Shown piece after piece: positions 11,872 to 19,935 of a stretch of 20,804 bases of DNA (its first letter is position 1; each line of letters begins with the position of its first letter). The notes beneath the pieces were generated by a model. That model did no database searches and was not told the origin of the DNA. It was given only the letters and a program-made list of their open reading frames with translations. Location of the stretch: the IMG/VR virus record IMGVR_UViG_3300050821_010082, positions 1-20,804 of that record; one strand, written 5' to 3'. Position numbers and translations under genes: made by a program. The stretch comes from a virus.

Positions 11872-14800
11872 ACTAGCCCTATTACTAGCGTCCTTATTGA
11901 TGTTCGTCCTCCCTGCCTTGGGGCAGACTACCGTTACGGGCACGGTCGTCGACCCGAACGGTAACGTCTACGCGAACGGAACCGTATCCGCGACCCTGAC
12001 CGGCGCTTCCGGCATCCAGTACCAGTTATCCGGTTCTCCTGCCCCGGTGTCGTCCGGTCCATTCCCGATGACCGCCCTTGGCACCTTCTCCTTCCCCCTT
12101 GGGGACAATTCCGTCATCTCCCCGCCCGGGTCCGGGTATATCTTTACCCTTTGTGCGCAATCTGTGGGCCTCGGACCCGCCGTCACTCCGGTCCGCATCT
12201 GTTTCAATACCGCCCCCATCACCGTCACCGGCCCATTTCAAGACATCACCGGTCCCATCGGTGCATCGCCGCCCGCCATCCTCGGCCCTGCCCCATCCTC
12301 GGGCGGCGGCACCAGCATCCTCCCCCTCAATAACACATTTTCTGGCAACAACATTCATACGGGCAACGAGACGTTCAACCTCATTACTTCCTCCACCCTC
12401 AATCCGGGTTCTTCCGGGTTTATGCGCCTAGCCACAACCGATTTTATTGCATGGCGCAATGCCGCCAACAGTGCCGACATAACCTTGTCCAAGTCTCAAG
12501 CGGCGTCCGGTACCCTCCCAGCCGATCTGTTCGTGGCTAATGCTGGTCTTGGGGGCTGGTACGGGGCTGAATTTATTGATGCCAACGGTGCCCCGGCATC
12601 CGTGGGTGCATTCCGGGTATCCTCCACCGACCTTATTGCGTGGCGTAACAAAGCCGGTACCGGGGATAACCGCTTCGGACAGGACACCTACTCCGACGCC
12701 ACCACCGACGTTAGCAGGTTCTTCGATACCCCGGTCCTTGCTAAGTTCTTCGCCAGTGGCAATAATACGTTCGGTGGGTCATCTACCGGTGCGGCGTCCG
12801 GCGCATATCGCCTTGCTACTTCCGAGGCGATCTGCTGGCGCAATGCTGCTTCATCCGGCGACATCTGCATCACCAAAAATTCCTCCGATGCATTCCTATT
12901 CAACGGTGTTGGCCTTCTTATCAGCCCGATGACCCTACTCGGGGATTCCATTGTCGGCGGTGCATCCGGCGTTCCTACCCGTCTAGCTGGCCCCACCGGC
13001 CCTAATGGTGTACCCGAAATACTTCTATCCACGCCCTCAGGAGGCCTTGCTACCGCTCAAGGTTGGTCGCTCTACGGTCTTCTCAATCGTGAGGCGGCCA
13101 ATGGTGATACAGTATTGTCCTCCGACTGCGCTAATCGTATTCGATTCTCCGGGGCCGTGGCTGCCTCCGAGGCCCTCCCGACCCCCGCTACGTTGGGAAT
13201 TACTAAGTGCAATTTTAAGATCGTCAACAACCTGTCCACCGTCAACAGCGTCACCATCACCCCTGCCGGTGGCTTCCAGATCAACGGTTCGGGTACTCTT
13301 GTCCTGCTAAATGGTCAGGCCGCCTCGATATCCGTGGACGCATCGGGGACTAGCTGGGACGCGGATGTCGTCGAGACCGCCCTCGTCGCCGGTGCCAACA
13401 TCACTTTGACTCGCAGCGCTCTCGGCTTGTCCATTGCCGGTTCAGCAGGGGGTGGTTCCAATGCTCTATGCACGGTCAGCTTCACCCCGGGTGCGGTCGG
13501 CACCACCAACACCGCTGGCAGTACCTATTGTTTCAGTAATCCGGGCACTTATACGTTCGCTGCCGCTGACGTCATCACTAACGATAACGTTACTCTTTTC
13601 TGTTTGGACGGTTCGGCTATCCTCCAACGCACCACCGGTACGAATGATGGGTTCGACCTACAGGGGAACAACGACCAGATCATCGGCTGCAAGATTGACG
13701 GGAATGGTGGCACGGTCAATAACTTGATCGTAATGACCGGGAACCATGACCGGGCCAATAACAATTTCCTACAGAACGCCACTACGACTTCGCAGACCGG
13801 TCTAATTCGCATCTCGGCGGGCATCGACAATCAGGCCAATGGCAACCAATGTCCTGCCCTGAACGATGTATGCGTGTATATCTCCGAAACTGCCGCTATC
13901 CACCAGTTTCAGGCCAACGGCAACTGGTGCGAACTGACGGTCGGCACTACCAGCAACGACGCATGCGTAGGGTACCACGGTCTGGGTAACGGGGGCATTC
14001 TTGGCGGCCTGATCAGCAACAATACCGCTCGATGGCTTAGTGGAACTGGCAATTCCTATTGTTGGGAGGGCACGGGAGGCAACAACGGCACGCTCCCTTA
14101 TACCGTCCAGCGCATTCATACCACCAACAATGACTGTGAGTTTGTAGGCGGGAACCCTCAGGCATTCCGGCAGGCATCCTGTGGTGCCTGCGTCACCGAC
14201 AACAACACGGTTATCGACAACGGCATCACCCCGGGCGGCGCGATCTGGACCATCGGCGACAATTTTGGGGGCTATTTCGGACATAACGTCACCACCATCA
14301 CTTCCGGTGGTGGGTGTCAAACCGTTTACAATTTCGTTGATAATGCCCGTTTGGAAGTCGGCGACAACACGTCCGAGGGCTGCGGGTCCAATGCCGGAGA
14401 ATTCGCCTATCTATTTACCAACGTCACCGCTCAATCCGGTGGTGACGTCAATTTCCATGGTAATAATTGTTTTCTACCCGCTAGCGGTTCGGGTACGTGT
14501 TACGACTTCAAGAGCAACATCAACACTACCGCGATGCCGAACATATTGTTCCACGGAAATAAAGCGGTTGAGACTGGCACTGCCAACGGCATCGGCGCGA
14601 AATTCGAGACCGCAAACGGCGGTACGATGGATAGTCCGCTCATCGGTCTTAACAGCTATGCCGGTTTGGCAAACGGTCTGATAATCAACGATTCAGGGGT
14701 AACTAATGCCAAGGTGGGCATACAGTCCTACGCCGGGGTAACCACGAGGGTTACCGACAATGGCACTAATTCTGCTATTCAGGATACTTCATTTACACTG

Positions 14801-15001
14801 TCCGGCACCCTCTCTGGTGGAACCAAGACGGTTACGTTCCCGGCTGGCGGGTTCAGTTCCTCATCCTCTTATAATTGCCTGCCGCCGCGCGACACCACGA
14901 CACCGGCCAATGCTCTTACTCTAGGTACGTTCACGGCTACCACCGTGGTCCTTACCGGCACCGGCACTGACGCATTCACTCTTAGCTGTTCGGGGAGGTA
15001 G
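11864..15001 (+). CDS. Secreted tail-spike-like protein with WRN repeats and beta-helix
   Basis: This is a 1045-aa protein. The GTG at 11864 gives a clean signal peptide (RKLALLLASLLMFVLPALG|Q, cleavage near 20); the frame is open upstream to 11627, but that stretch lies inside the portal gene and is Ser/Arg/Pro-rich shadow sequence. GGGAGG lies 11 bases upstream. Residues about 21-110 resemble a carboxypeptidase-regulatory-like beta-sandwich (VTGTVVDPNGN). Residues 185-345 hold three repeats with R-(L/V)-x3-(D/E)-x-I-x-WRN, W at 197, 260 and 325. Residues about 560-960 are Asn/Gly-rich with repeated N-x-D turns (GCKIDGNGGTV), fitting a right-handed beta-helix as in spikes. The C-terminal 75 residues match the 269-aa protein. 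A likely role is host-surface or polysaccharide binding; enzymatic activity is not established. Confidence 0.8.
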   Translation: MRKLALLLASLLMFVLPALGQTTVTGTVVDPNGNVYANGTVSATLTGASGIQYQLSGSPAPVSSGPFPMTALGTFSFPLGDNSVISPPGSGYIFTLCAQSVGLGPAVTPVRICFNTAPITVTGPFQDITGPIGASPPAILGPAPSSGGGTSILPLNNTFSGNNIHTGNETFNLITSSTLNPGSSGFMRLATTDFIAWRNAANSADITLSKSQAASGTLPADLFVANAGLGGWYGAEFIDANGAPASVGAFRVSSTDLIAWRNKAGTGDNRFGQDTYSDATTDVSRFFDTPVLAKFFASGNNTFGGSSTGAASGAYRLATSEAICWRNAASSGDICITKNSSDAFLFNGVGLLISPMTLLGDSIVGGASGVPTRLAGPTGPNGVPEILLSTPSGGLATAQGWSLYGLLNREAANGDTVLSSDCANRIRFSGAVAASEALPTPATLGITKCNFKIVNNLSTVNSVTITPAGGFQINGSGTLVLLNGQAASISVDASGTSWDADVVETALVAGANITLTRSALGLSIAGSAGGGSNALCTVSFTPGAVGTTNTAGSTYCFSNPGTYTFAAADVITNDNVTLFCLDGSAILQRTTGTNDGFDLQGNNDQIIGCKIDGNGGTVNNLIVMTGNHDRANNNFLQNATTTSQTGLIRISAGIDNQANGNQCPALNDVCVYISETAAIHQFQANGNWCELTVGTTSNDACVGYHGLGNGGILGGLISNNTARWLSGTGNSYCWEGTGGNNGTLPYTVQRIHTTNNDCEFVGGNPQAFRQASCGACVTDNNTVIDNGITPGGAIWTIGDNFGGYFGHNVTTITSGGGCQTVYNFVDNARLEVGDNTSEGCGSNAGEFAYLFTNVTAQSGGDVNFHGNNCFLPASGSGTCYDFKSNINTTAMPNILFHGNKAVETGTANGIGAKFETANGGTMDSPLIGLNSYAGLANGLIINDSGVTNAKVGIQSYAGVTTRVTDNGTNSAIQDTSFTLSGTLSGGTKTVTFPAGGFSSSSSYNCLPPRDTTTPANALTLGTFTATTVVLTGTGTDAFTLSCSGR

Positions 15002-15004
15002 GGG

Positions 15005-17848
15005 ATGATCATTCTTAAGCGCCTGTTACCGCTAGTCCTACTGGCCGCCGCCTCCGCGTTCGGGCAGGCCACGCCCCCTTCTTATAACTATCCCCCTCCG
15101 GGTGCGGACATTCTCGGTGGGTTCAAGGGGCAGCCCTGCGTCAATCCGGCTTGGCCCCCGGCGACCGTCACTACTCCCGGGGGCACCACTACCTACCGTC
15201 TCCCCATTACTAACGTCGTCCTTGCCTCCGGTACTAATACGGTCACGGTTCCCAGCACCTCCACGCTCATCTCCGGTCAGGTCGTCTACCTCACGCAGGT
15301 CACCGATTCATTCTATAATACTTCCCTTTCCACACTCGGGGTCACCATCACCAAGACCGGTGCTTCCACATTCACCTTTCCCGGCACCGGCACCCATACG
15401 GCATCCAGCGGCGGATTCGTGGTTCCCGGTAACTGGTATTTCCAGCTCCAGACTTCCCTATCCCCTCAGGCTTGGTATTTGTGCAACGATCAGGGTAATC
15501 GAATGTTTTTTGAGGGGATCGCGGCAGGCACTTGCCCCTCCTCCGGTGGCGCGGGATCGCTCCTCGCCAACAAGTACGGCGGCAACCCCCAGCTCGCTGC
15601 CAATGATACTATTGCCTTCATCAGCAACATCAATTTCAATGGATTCGGGGAGACTTGGACGTGCACCGATGGGTTCCCCATGGCCGCTCTCGATACTACT
15701 ACTGTTGGCCTCTATTCCTCCAACAATCTCAATGGCATCCTTCCTGCCGGTAACGCCATCAAGGACCCCCGCCAGCTTATTAGTCCGGTGTTCACCACGG
15801 TCACTACCGGGGGCTTCGGTAACCCTGCTGGCTGTATCGATGCATTTGATCCGAAGTTTGAGACGTTCGCTCAGGGGTACTTGACGGTTTCGCAGAACCC
15901 GAACATACGCAAGAGTCCATATCAGGCGATGCTGTCGATCGATAGCGCCGACCAGACCGCCTGTTCCTCGGTCGGTCCGGATTTTGATAGTTACCCCATC
16001 GATCACAACGCCAATGCCATTGCCTACATCATGTTTACGATTTCCCCGATTGAGACTTATAACCCACGGACGGACCGGGGGTCGGCGGGGAACAGCGGGC
16101 CTACGTCCGCCGCGTGGCTATACGCGGACCCGATCGTATATACGAAGACGCTTATGGCGTCGCCACCTACGACTTGTTCCGGCACTGTGGTTTCCAATCC
16201 GCCCACGGTTGCCCCGTGCCCCATCCCGACGTTTCTACAGAAAAAGTATGGCACCGTTGCCGCCCTCAACGCCGCTTGGGGAGGTGCTAACTATTCTACG
16301 TTCGGGTCAGATGGCACGTGTATCGGCTATTCCTTCACGTGGTGCGCAGCTACGCTCCCATCCGGCACGGTCGGTGTCGGCAACAACACCGTTCTCACTT
16401 ATACTACGGCTACTCATGCCAATGTCGATCCGTTCTCGGTGCAGATACTTCTGAACGGGGTAGTCATCGGCGGCGACTGTCCACAGTTTATGCAGAGCGG
16501 CATCTGCGGTACTCCGGGGGCGGGGCTGGGTAAAATTTCCGGTGCTACCCTTGCCGGTGGCACGATCAACTATGCGACCGGCGCCCTCACCGTTACATTT
16601 ACTGCCGGTAATGCTCCCCCGACCGGATCTTCCATTCAAGCTAACCTGATTTGGGGCGGCTGGCCTAAGAACGGTCCGGGCGGTGGCGGGCACGGCGTCA
16701 TGGATGAGGATGGCAGTGGTTCGTGGTTTGGCACCAATCCGGTATGCCTAAAGCCGGTTGACCCATCACATCTTCCCGGGACGGATAGCTTCGTATGTCG
16801 TCCAGCCAACCCTACGGGCCTTGCTGCGCCGAATGCCAATACCACCTTCGCCTCGGACATGGTGGATGGCTGGGAACCTCAGTATTTCGGTGCGTACTTC
16901 TCCAGCGTCCGTACAGCATTCAAGGCGGCGACCCCGAACCTGATGTATCTATCCCCTGAGACAACCGGCACTCAGACGATGCCCCCGCCGAAGTCGATGC
17001 TGATTGGCGCAAATCTCTATGCGGACGGACTCTATGCCACGGATTATGTAGCAGGGCTACCGGACGTCGCCACGCGGGCCGCCATGCTCGCCTATTATAC
17101 CAAATTCTACTCAGGGCCGATGATCTCCGGGATGCTCCGTACTGCTAGTCCCGATTCTGCCGTGGCGAATATTGCCGGTAACACTGCCACGAGCTGCCAA
17201 GGCTCCGTGGTCTGTTCCACCACTCAGGGTGCCCGCGCTTTAGAGTGGTTCAATTCCATAAATGAGATGCTTACTCTGCCCGGATTCACGGGCGTCCTGC
17301 AGTGGGTGGGGCTGACTTGGTGGTCGCTGAATGATTGTGACACCGATCCGGGGAACCCGAATAATTGGGGCCTCAAATCCTGCGGCGGCACGGCGACTGG
17401 CGGAATTAACTCTTCATCCGTCACGTCGAATAACGCCTATGATGGGCGCGAGGCTGCCGTAGCCGCCATATCATGTTCGCCCCCGTCCCTCGCTACGGGC
17501 CTTTGCGGTTTGGAGCACAATCCGGGTAGCTCCCCGGTTAACGCTATCCGACCATTCGGCGATGTAATTCATGGCCCCGGGGGCAATAATGGAGTCAAGG
17601 CAGCCAACTTGCTATGGACGACGGGGCTTATCCCGCCGCCGCCCCCTCCCCCTGCCCCTTGCCCGCAGTGCCAAATATTTACGTGGAGCGTCCCTACCAC
17701 TATGGCGCACACCGGTTGCAAATATATTCCGGGCACCACCACCTACTGTATGGCCGGGGATGGCCTATACGTTTCCTCGGACGGCGTGACTTGGACGAAG
17801 GCGGCACCGCTGGCGGCGTCGGCGGTGACTAAGGTGTCGCTCAATTAG
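15005..17848 (+). CDS. Secreted glycoside-hydrolase-like protein with nested beta domain
   Basis: This is a 947-aa protein. The signal peptide (IILKRLLPLVLLAAASAFG|Q) is preceded by GGGGAGG 6 bases before the ATG. Residues 60-140 are a beta domain. Residues about 145-820 show TIM-barrel glycosidase traits: NRMFFEGIAAG (165-175), FLQKKYGTVAALNAAWGG (410-427), YFGAYFSSVRTAFKAATPN (627-645) and a terminal strand with WWSLNDCDTDP ... NWGL ... YDGRE (772-816), as in GH5/GH42-like enzymes. An insertion at about 453-552 (VLTYTT ... INYATGALTVTF) is a phage-type beta module. The C-terminus has a poly-Pro linker (835-841) and an Asp-box-like SSDGVTWT. The catalytic glutamates cannot be assigned by eye. 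A likely role is degradation of host or environmental glycans. Confidence 0.75.
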   Translation: MIILKRLLPLVLLAAASAFGQATPPSYNYPPPGADILGGFKGQPCVNPAWPPATVTTPGGTTTYRLPITNVVLASGTNTVTVPSTSTLISGQVVYLTQVTDSFYNTSLSTLGVTITKTGASTFTFPGTGTHTASSGGFVVPGNWYFQLQTSLSPQAWYLCNDQGNRMFFEGIAAGTCPSSGGAGSLLANKYGGNPQLAANDTIAFISNINFNGFGETWTCTDGFPMAALDTTTVGLYSSNNLNGILPAGNAIKDPRQLISPVFTTVTTGGFGNPAGCIDAFDPKFETFAQGYLTVSQNPNIRKSPYQAMLSIDSADQTACSSVGPDFDSYPIDHNANAIAYIMFTISPIETYNPRTDRGSAGNSGPTSAAWLYADPIVYTKTLMASPPTTCSGTVVSNPPTVAPCPIPTFLQKKYGTVAALNAAWGGANYSTFGSDGTCIGYSFTWCAATLPSGTVGVGNNTVLTYTTATHANVDPFSVQILLNGVVIGGDCPQFMQSGICGTPGAGLGKISGATLAGGTINYATGALTVTFTAGNAPPTGSSIQANLIWGGWPKNGPGGGGHGVMDEDGSGSWFGTNPVCLKPVDPSHLPGTDSFVCRPANPTGLAAPNANTTFASDMVDGWEPQYFGAYFSSVRTAFKAATPNLMYLSPETTGTQTMPPPKSMLIGANLYADGLYATDYVAGLPDVATRAAMLAYYTKFYSGPMISGMLRTASPDSAVANIAGNTATSCQGSVVCSTTQGARALEWFNSINEMLTLPGFTGVLQWVGLTWWSLNDCDTDPGNPNNWGLKSCGGTATGGINSSSVTSNNAYDGREAAVAAISCSPPSLATGLCGLEHNPGSSPVNAIRPFGDVIHGPGGNNGVKAANLLWTTGLIPPPPPPPAPCPQCQIFTWSVPTTMAHTGCKYIPGTTTYCMAGDGLYVSSDGVTWTKAAPLAASAVTKVSLN

Positions 17849-17858
17849 GAGGATGAAC

Positions 17859-18785
17859 ATGAAGAAATTTTTACTGGCACTGGCGCTATTACTAACCCCG
17901 GGGCTGGCTCTCGCTCAGCAGCAGGTCACTCCTGCCCCGGATTGCGTGTTCGCCGCCGACTACAACGGCACGACCGCCCAGCGCTTCCCCGCTGCTCAGA
18001 CTCCCGGTGGTACTATCGGGTTCGATAATCGCAATTTAGGCTGCACCACGTGGCATTTGTACTATACGGTCACGGGCTATTCCGCCGTATCGGTCGAACT
18101 CGATAATGCCCCCGATTCGAACGGCCAGCCCGGCTCATGGGTAGTATGGCCTTCCATCGATATCGCGTCCAACACGCTGCCGATGACTACGGCGACGCAG
18201 GACCAGATTACGGCTTACGAATTTTATCCGTGGGTATCCATCAACGTCAATTCCGTAACCGGCAACGGGCGTATTCTCCTTAAGGCATACGGCTGGCGTC
18301 CCGGTCCCCTGCAGGATGCCAACGTCGCCCCAAACTCCGTAACCATAAACGGGACGACCGTCGTAGGAGGTACCGTAACCGTCGTCGGACAGACTGCCGG
18401 TGCCGCCGACCCCTGCATGTCCAGCGGCATCGTCAAGTCGTCCGTCGCCATCTCCATCGCCGCTGCGGGCACCACTCAGCTTGTCGCTCCGTCCGGCGCT
18501 TCGTCCGTATACGTCTGCGGCGGGTCTTTCACCATCGCCCCGTCCGGTACTGCCGCCGACTCTCTACAGTTCATTACGGGAACCGGTGCGACATGCGGCG
18601 GCTCTACCGTCACCAAGACCGGTACCTTCGGTTCAGGGGACCTAACGACGACGACCGGCCCGCTGGCGGTTACGCTTCCCGCCACGGGTACGGTATTCAG
18701 CGCGGCGGGTAGCTCCGGGGTCTGCGCCGTCGCCGCTGGCACCACGGTCAACATTCAGGGAATTATCACCTATGTACAGCAGTAA
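17859..18785 (+). CDS. Secreted beta-rich virion-type protein
   Basis: This is a 308-aa protein. The ATG at 17859 is chosen over the in-frame ATG at 17853 because AGGAGG ends 6 bases before it and touches the other. The signal peptide KKFLLALALLLTPGLALA|QQQ would be cleaved at about 19. Residues 28-148 look like a beta-sandwich (FDNRNLGCTTWHLYYTV, VSVELDNAP, AYGWRP). Residues 184-308 form a Cys-containing beta module (SSVAISIAAAG, VYVCGGSFTIAP, GTGATCGGST, GVCAVAAGTTVNIQGIITYVQ) resembling modules I recall from phage tail or head-associated proteins in metagenomes. It is third in the cassette of exported proteins, between the glycosidase-like gene and scaffold. Its function is probably surface decoration or adhesion; the exact family is unknown. 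Confidence 0.78.
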   Translation: MKKFLLALALLLTPGLALAQQQVTPAPDCVFAADYNGTTAQRFPAAQTPGGTIGFDNRNLGCTTWHLYYTVTGYSAVSVELDNAPDSNGQPGSWVVWPSIDIASNTLPMTTATQDQITAYEFYPWVSINVNSVTGNGRILLKAYGWRPGPLQDANVAPNSVTINGTTVVGGTVTVVGQTAGAADPCMSSGIVKSSVAISIAAAGTTQLVAPSGASSVYVCGGSFTIAPSGTAADSLQFITGTGATCGGSTVTKTGTFGSGDLTTTTGPLAVTLPATGTVFSAAGSSGVCAVAAGTTVNIQGIITYVQQ

Positions 18786-18824
18786 TAGGAGAAACAGTTA
18801 GCACCGCACCCAAGGAGAGCACCG

Positions 18825-19811
18825 ATGAACAGCAAACTTTGCATCTGGTTTCCACTAAGGCCCTTTATGGCTTTCGCCTCAGCGGGTTCCTCACTACCCG
18901 GGTCCACCCCCGGTGACTCGGGAGGAGGCGCTCCAGCAGGCGGAACGGGGGGAGGCGCACCCGGCGCAGGTGCTCCCGGCCCCGGTGCTGGCTCGGGTAC
19001 TCCCGCTGCCGGTGCAGGCGCTGCCCCCGACAACATCGCGCAACTTAGAACTGCTTATGAGGCCCTCAAGGCCAAGCACGAGCCTTACGAGAAGCTAGGG
19101 GAATATGAGCAGGTATCCGGTGGTTACGGCGCATATCAGAAGGTGTTCGCCGAAGTGTCGGAAATTGGCACCGCGCTCGGGTATCCGGAGGACGAGATCG
19201 CGGAGGCCATGCGCGAGGCCCCGATAGAGACCTTGGACTATTTACGCCGCCAGTACGCGGAGGCGGAGTCCGGGGCGGGGGGCGGGGAGGGTGAGGTTAG
19301 TCAGGAAGATCTCCGTGCTCAGGTTGAGGCCATGGTTAGTGAGGGCCTGCAACCGGTCTACGAGCGGGAGAATGTCACCCGCACGGAGAACGCTAACGCC
19401 CTGTTCGACCGGACGGTCTACGGCATGATCGGAGAAGCGCTCAAGAAGGAGGGCGCGGACATTGCTTCTCTCCGCAACGATCCGGTTGCCAAGCACGAGA
19501 TCGAGTGCCTCATTCTGGCTACCCGGGAGATCATGAAGTGGGACGCGGACGGCATAAAGGCGCTCAAGTTTGAAGGAAAGACTGCTGCCGTCCAGAAGGC
19601 ATTCAATACGGCGCAGAATCTGTTCGAATCGTACTATGTGGCTCGGGGCACCCGGGAGCGGAACAAGATCGTAGCCCCGGGAAGAGGAGCAGGCGGAGGG
19701 GCACCCGGAGCGGGAGGGGCGGGCGCAGGTGGGGCCAAGAAGGGCCTCACGCTCGACGAGATGATTGATGATCCGGGCAAGATTAACCCGAAGTACGCAG
19801 CCAAAGTTTAA
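18825..19811 (+). CDS. Scaffold-like head assembly protein
   Basis: This is a 328-aa protein directly before the capsid gene. Residues 19-68 are a Gly/Pro/Ala low-complexity linker. Residues 70-265 are charged and helical (LRTAYEALKAKHEPYEKLGEYEQV, EDLRAQVEAMVSEGLQPVY, a long helix near 245-270). Another Gly/Ala linker (282-303) precedes a short C-terminal LTLDEMIDDPGKINPKYAAKV, a typical capsid-contacting tail. Composition and position fit phage scaffolding proteins, which fill the prohead and leave during maturation. AAGGAG lies 7 bases before the ATG at 18825; an alternative Met15 at 18867 would give a more typical N-terminus but has only AAGG. No protease motif is seen. The role rests mainly on context and architecture. 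Confidence 0.8.
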   Translation: MNSKLCIWFPLRPFMAFASAGSSLPGSTPGDSGGGAPAGGTGGGAPGAGAPGPGAGSGTPAAGAGAAPDNIAQLRTAYEALKAKHEPYEKLGEYEQVSGGYGAYQKVFAEVSEIGTALGYPEDEIAEAMREAPIETLDYLRRQYAEAESGAGGGEGEVSQEDLRAQVEAMVSEGLQPVYERENVTRTENANALFDRTVYGMIGEALKKEGADIASLRNDPVAKHEIECLILATREIMKWDADGIKALKFEGKTAAVQKAFNTAQNLFESYYVARGTRERNKIVAPGRGAGGGAPGAGGAGAGGAKKGLTLDEMIDDPGKINPKYAAKV

Positions 19812-19935
19812 CCTTATGACGGCTGTTGCGGCCCCGTCAACCGCAGGCGAATAGGCGGCCCGCCACCGCAAAAGGACGTATCAGGAACCGGCCCGTCCCC
19901 GGTGAGCAGGGAAAATCTCGGTAAGGAGGCATTGA
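19812..19935 (+). other. Intergenic capsid leader with pseudoknot potential
   Basis: These 124 bases between scaffold and capsid hold TGACGG (19817-19822) complementary to CCGTCA (19834-19839). Within that loop TTGCGG (19826-19831) is complementary to CCGCAA (19866-19871), so an H-type pseudoknot can be drawn with two perfect 6-bp stems. Further weaker pairs exist (GGACG with CGTCC; ACCGG with CCGGT). The only other feature is the strong capsid ribosome-binding site AAGGAGG near 19923. GC-rich sequence pairs easily by chance, so this is a candidate only. Confidence 0.3.
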
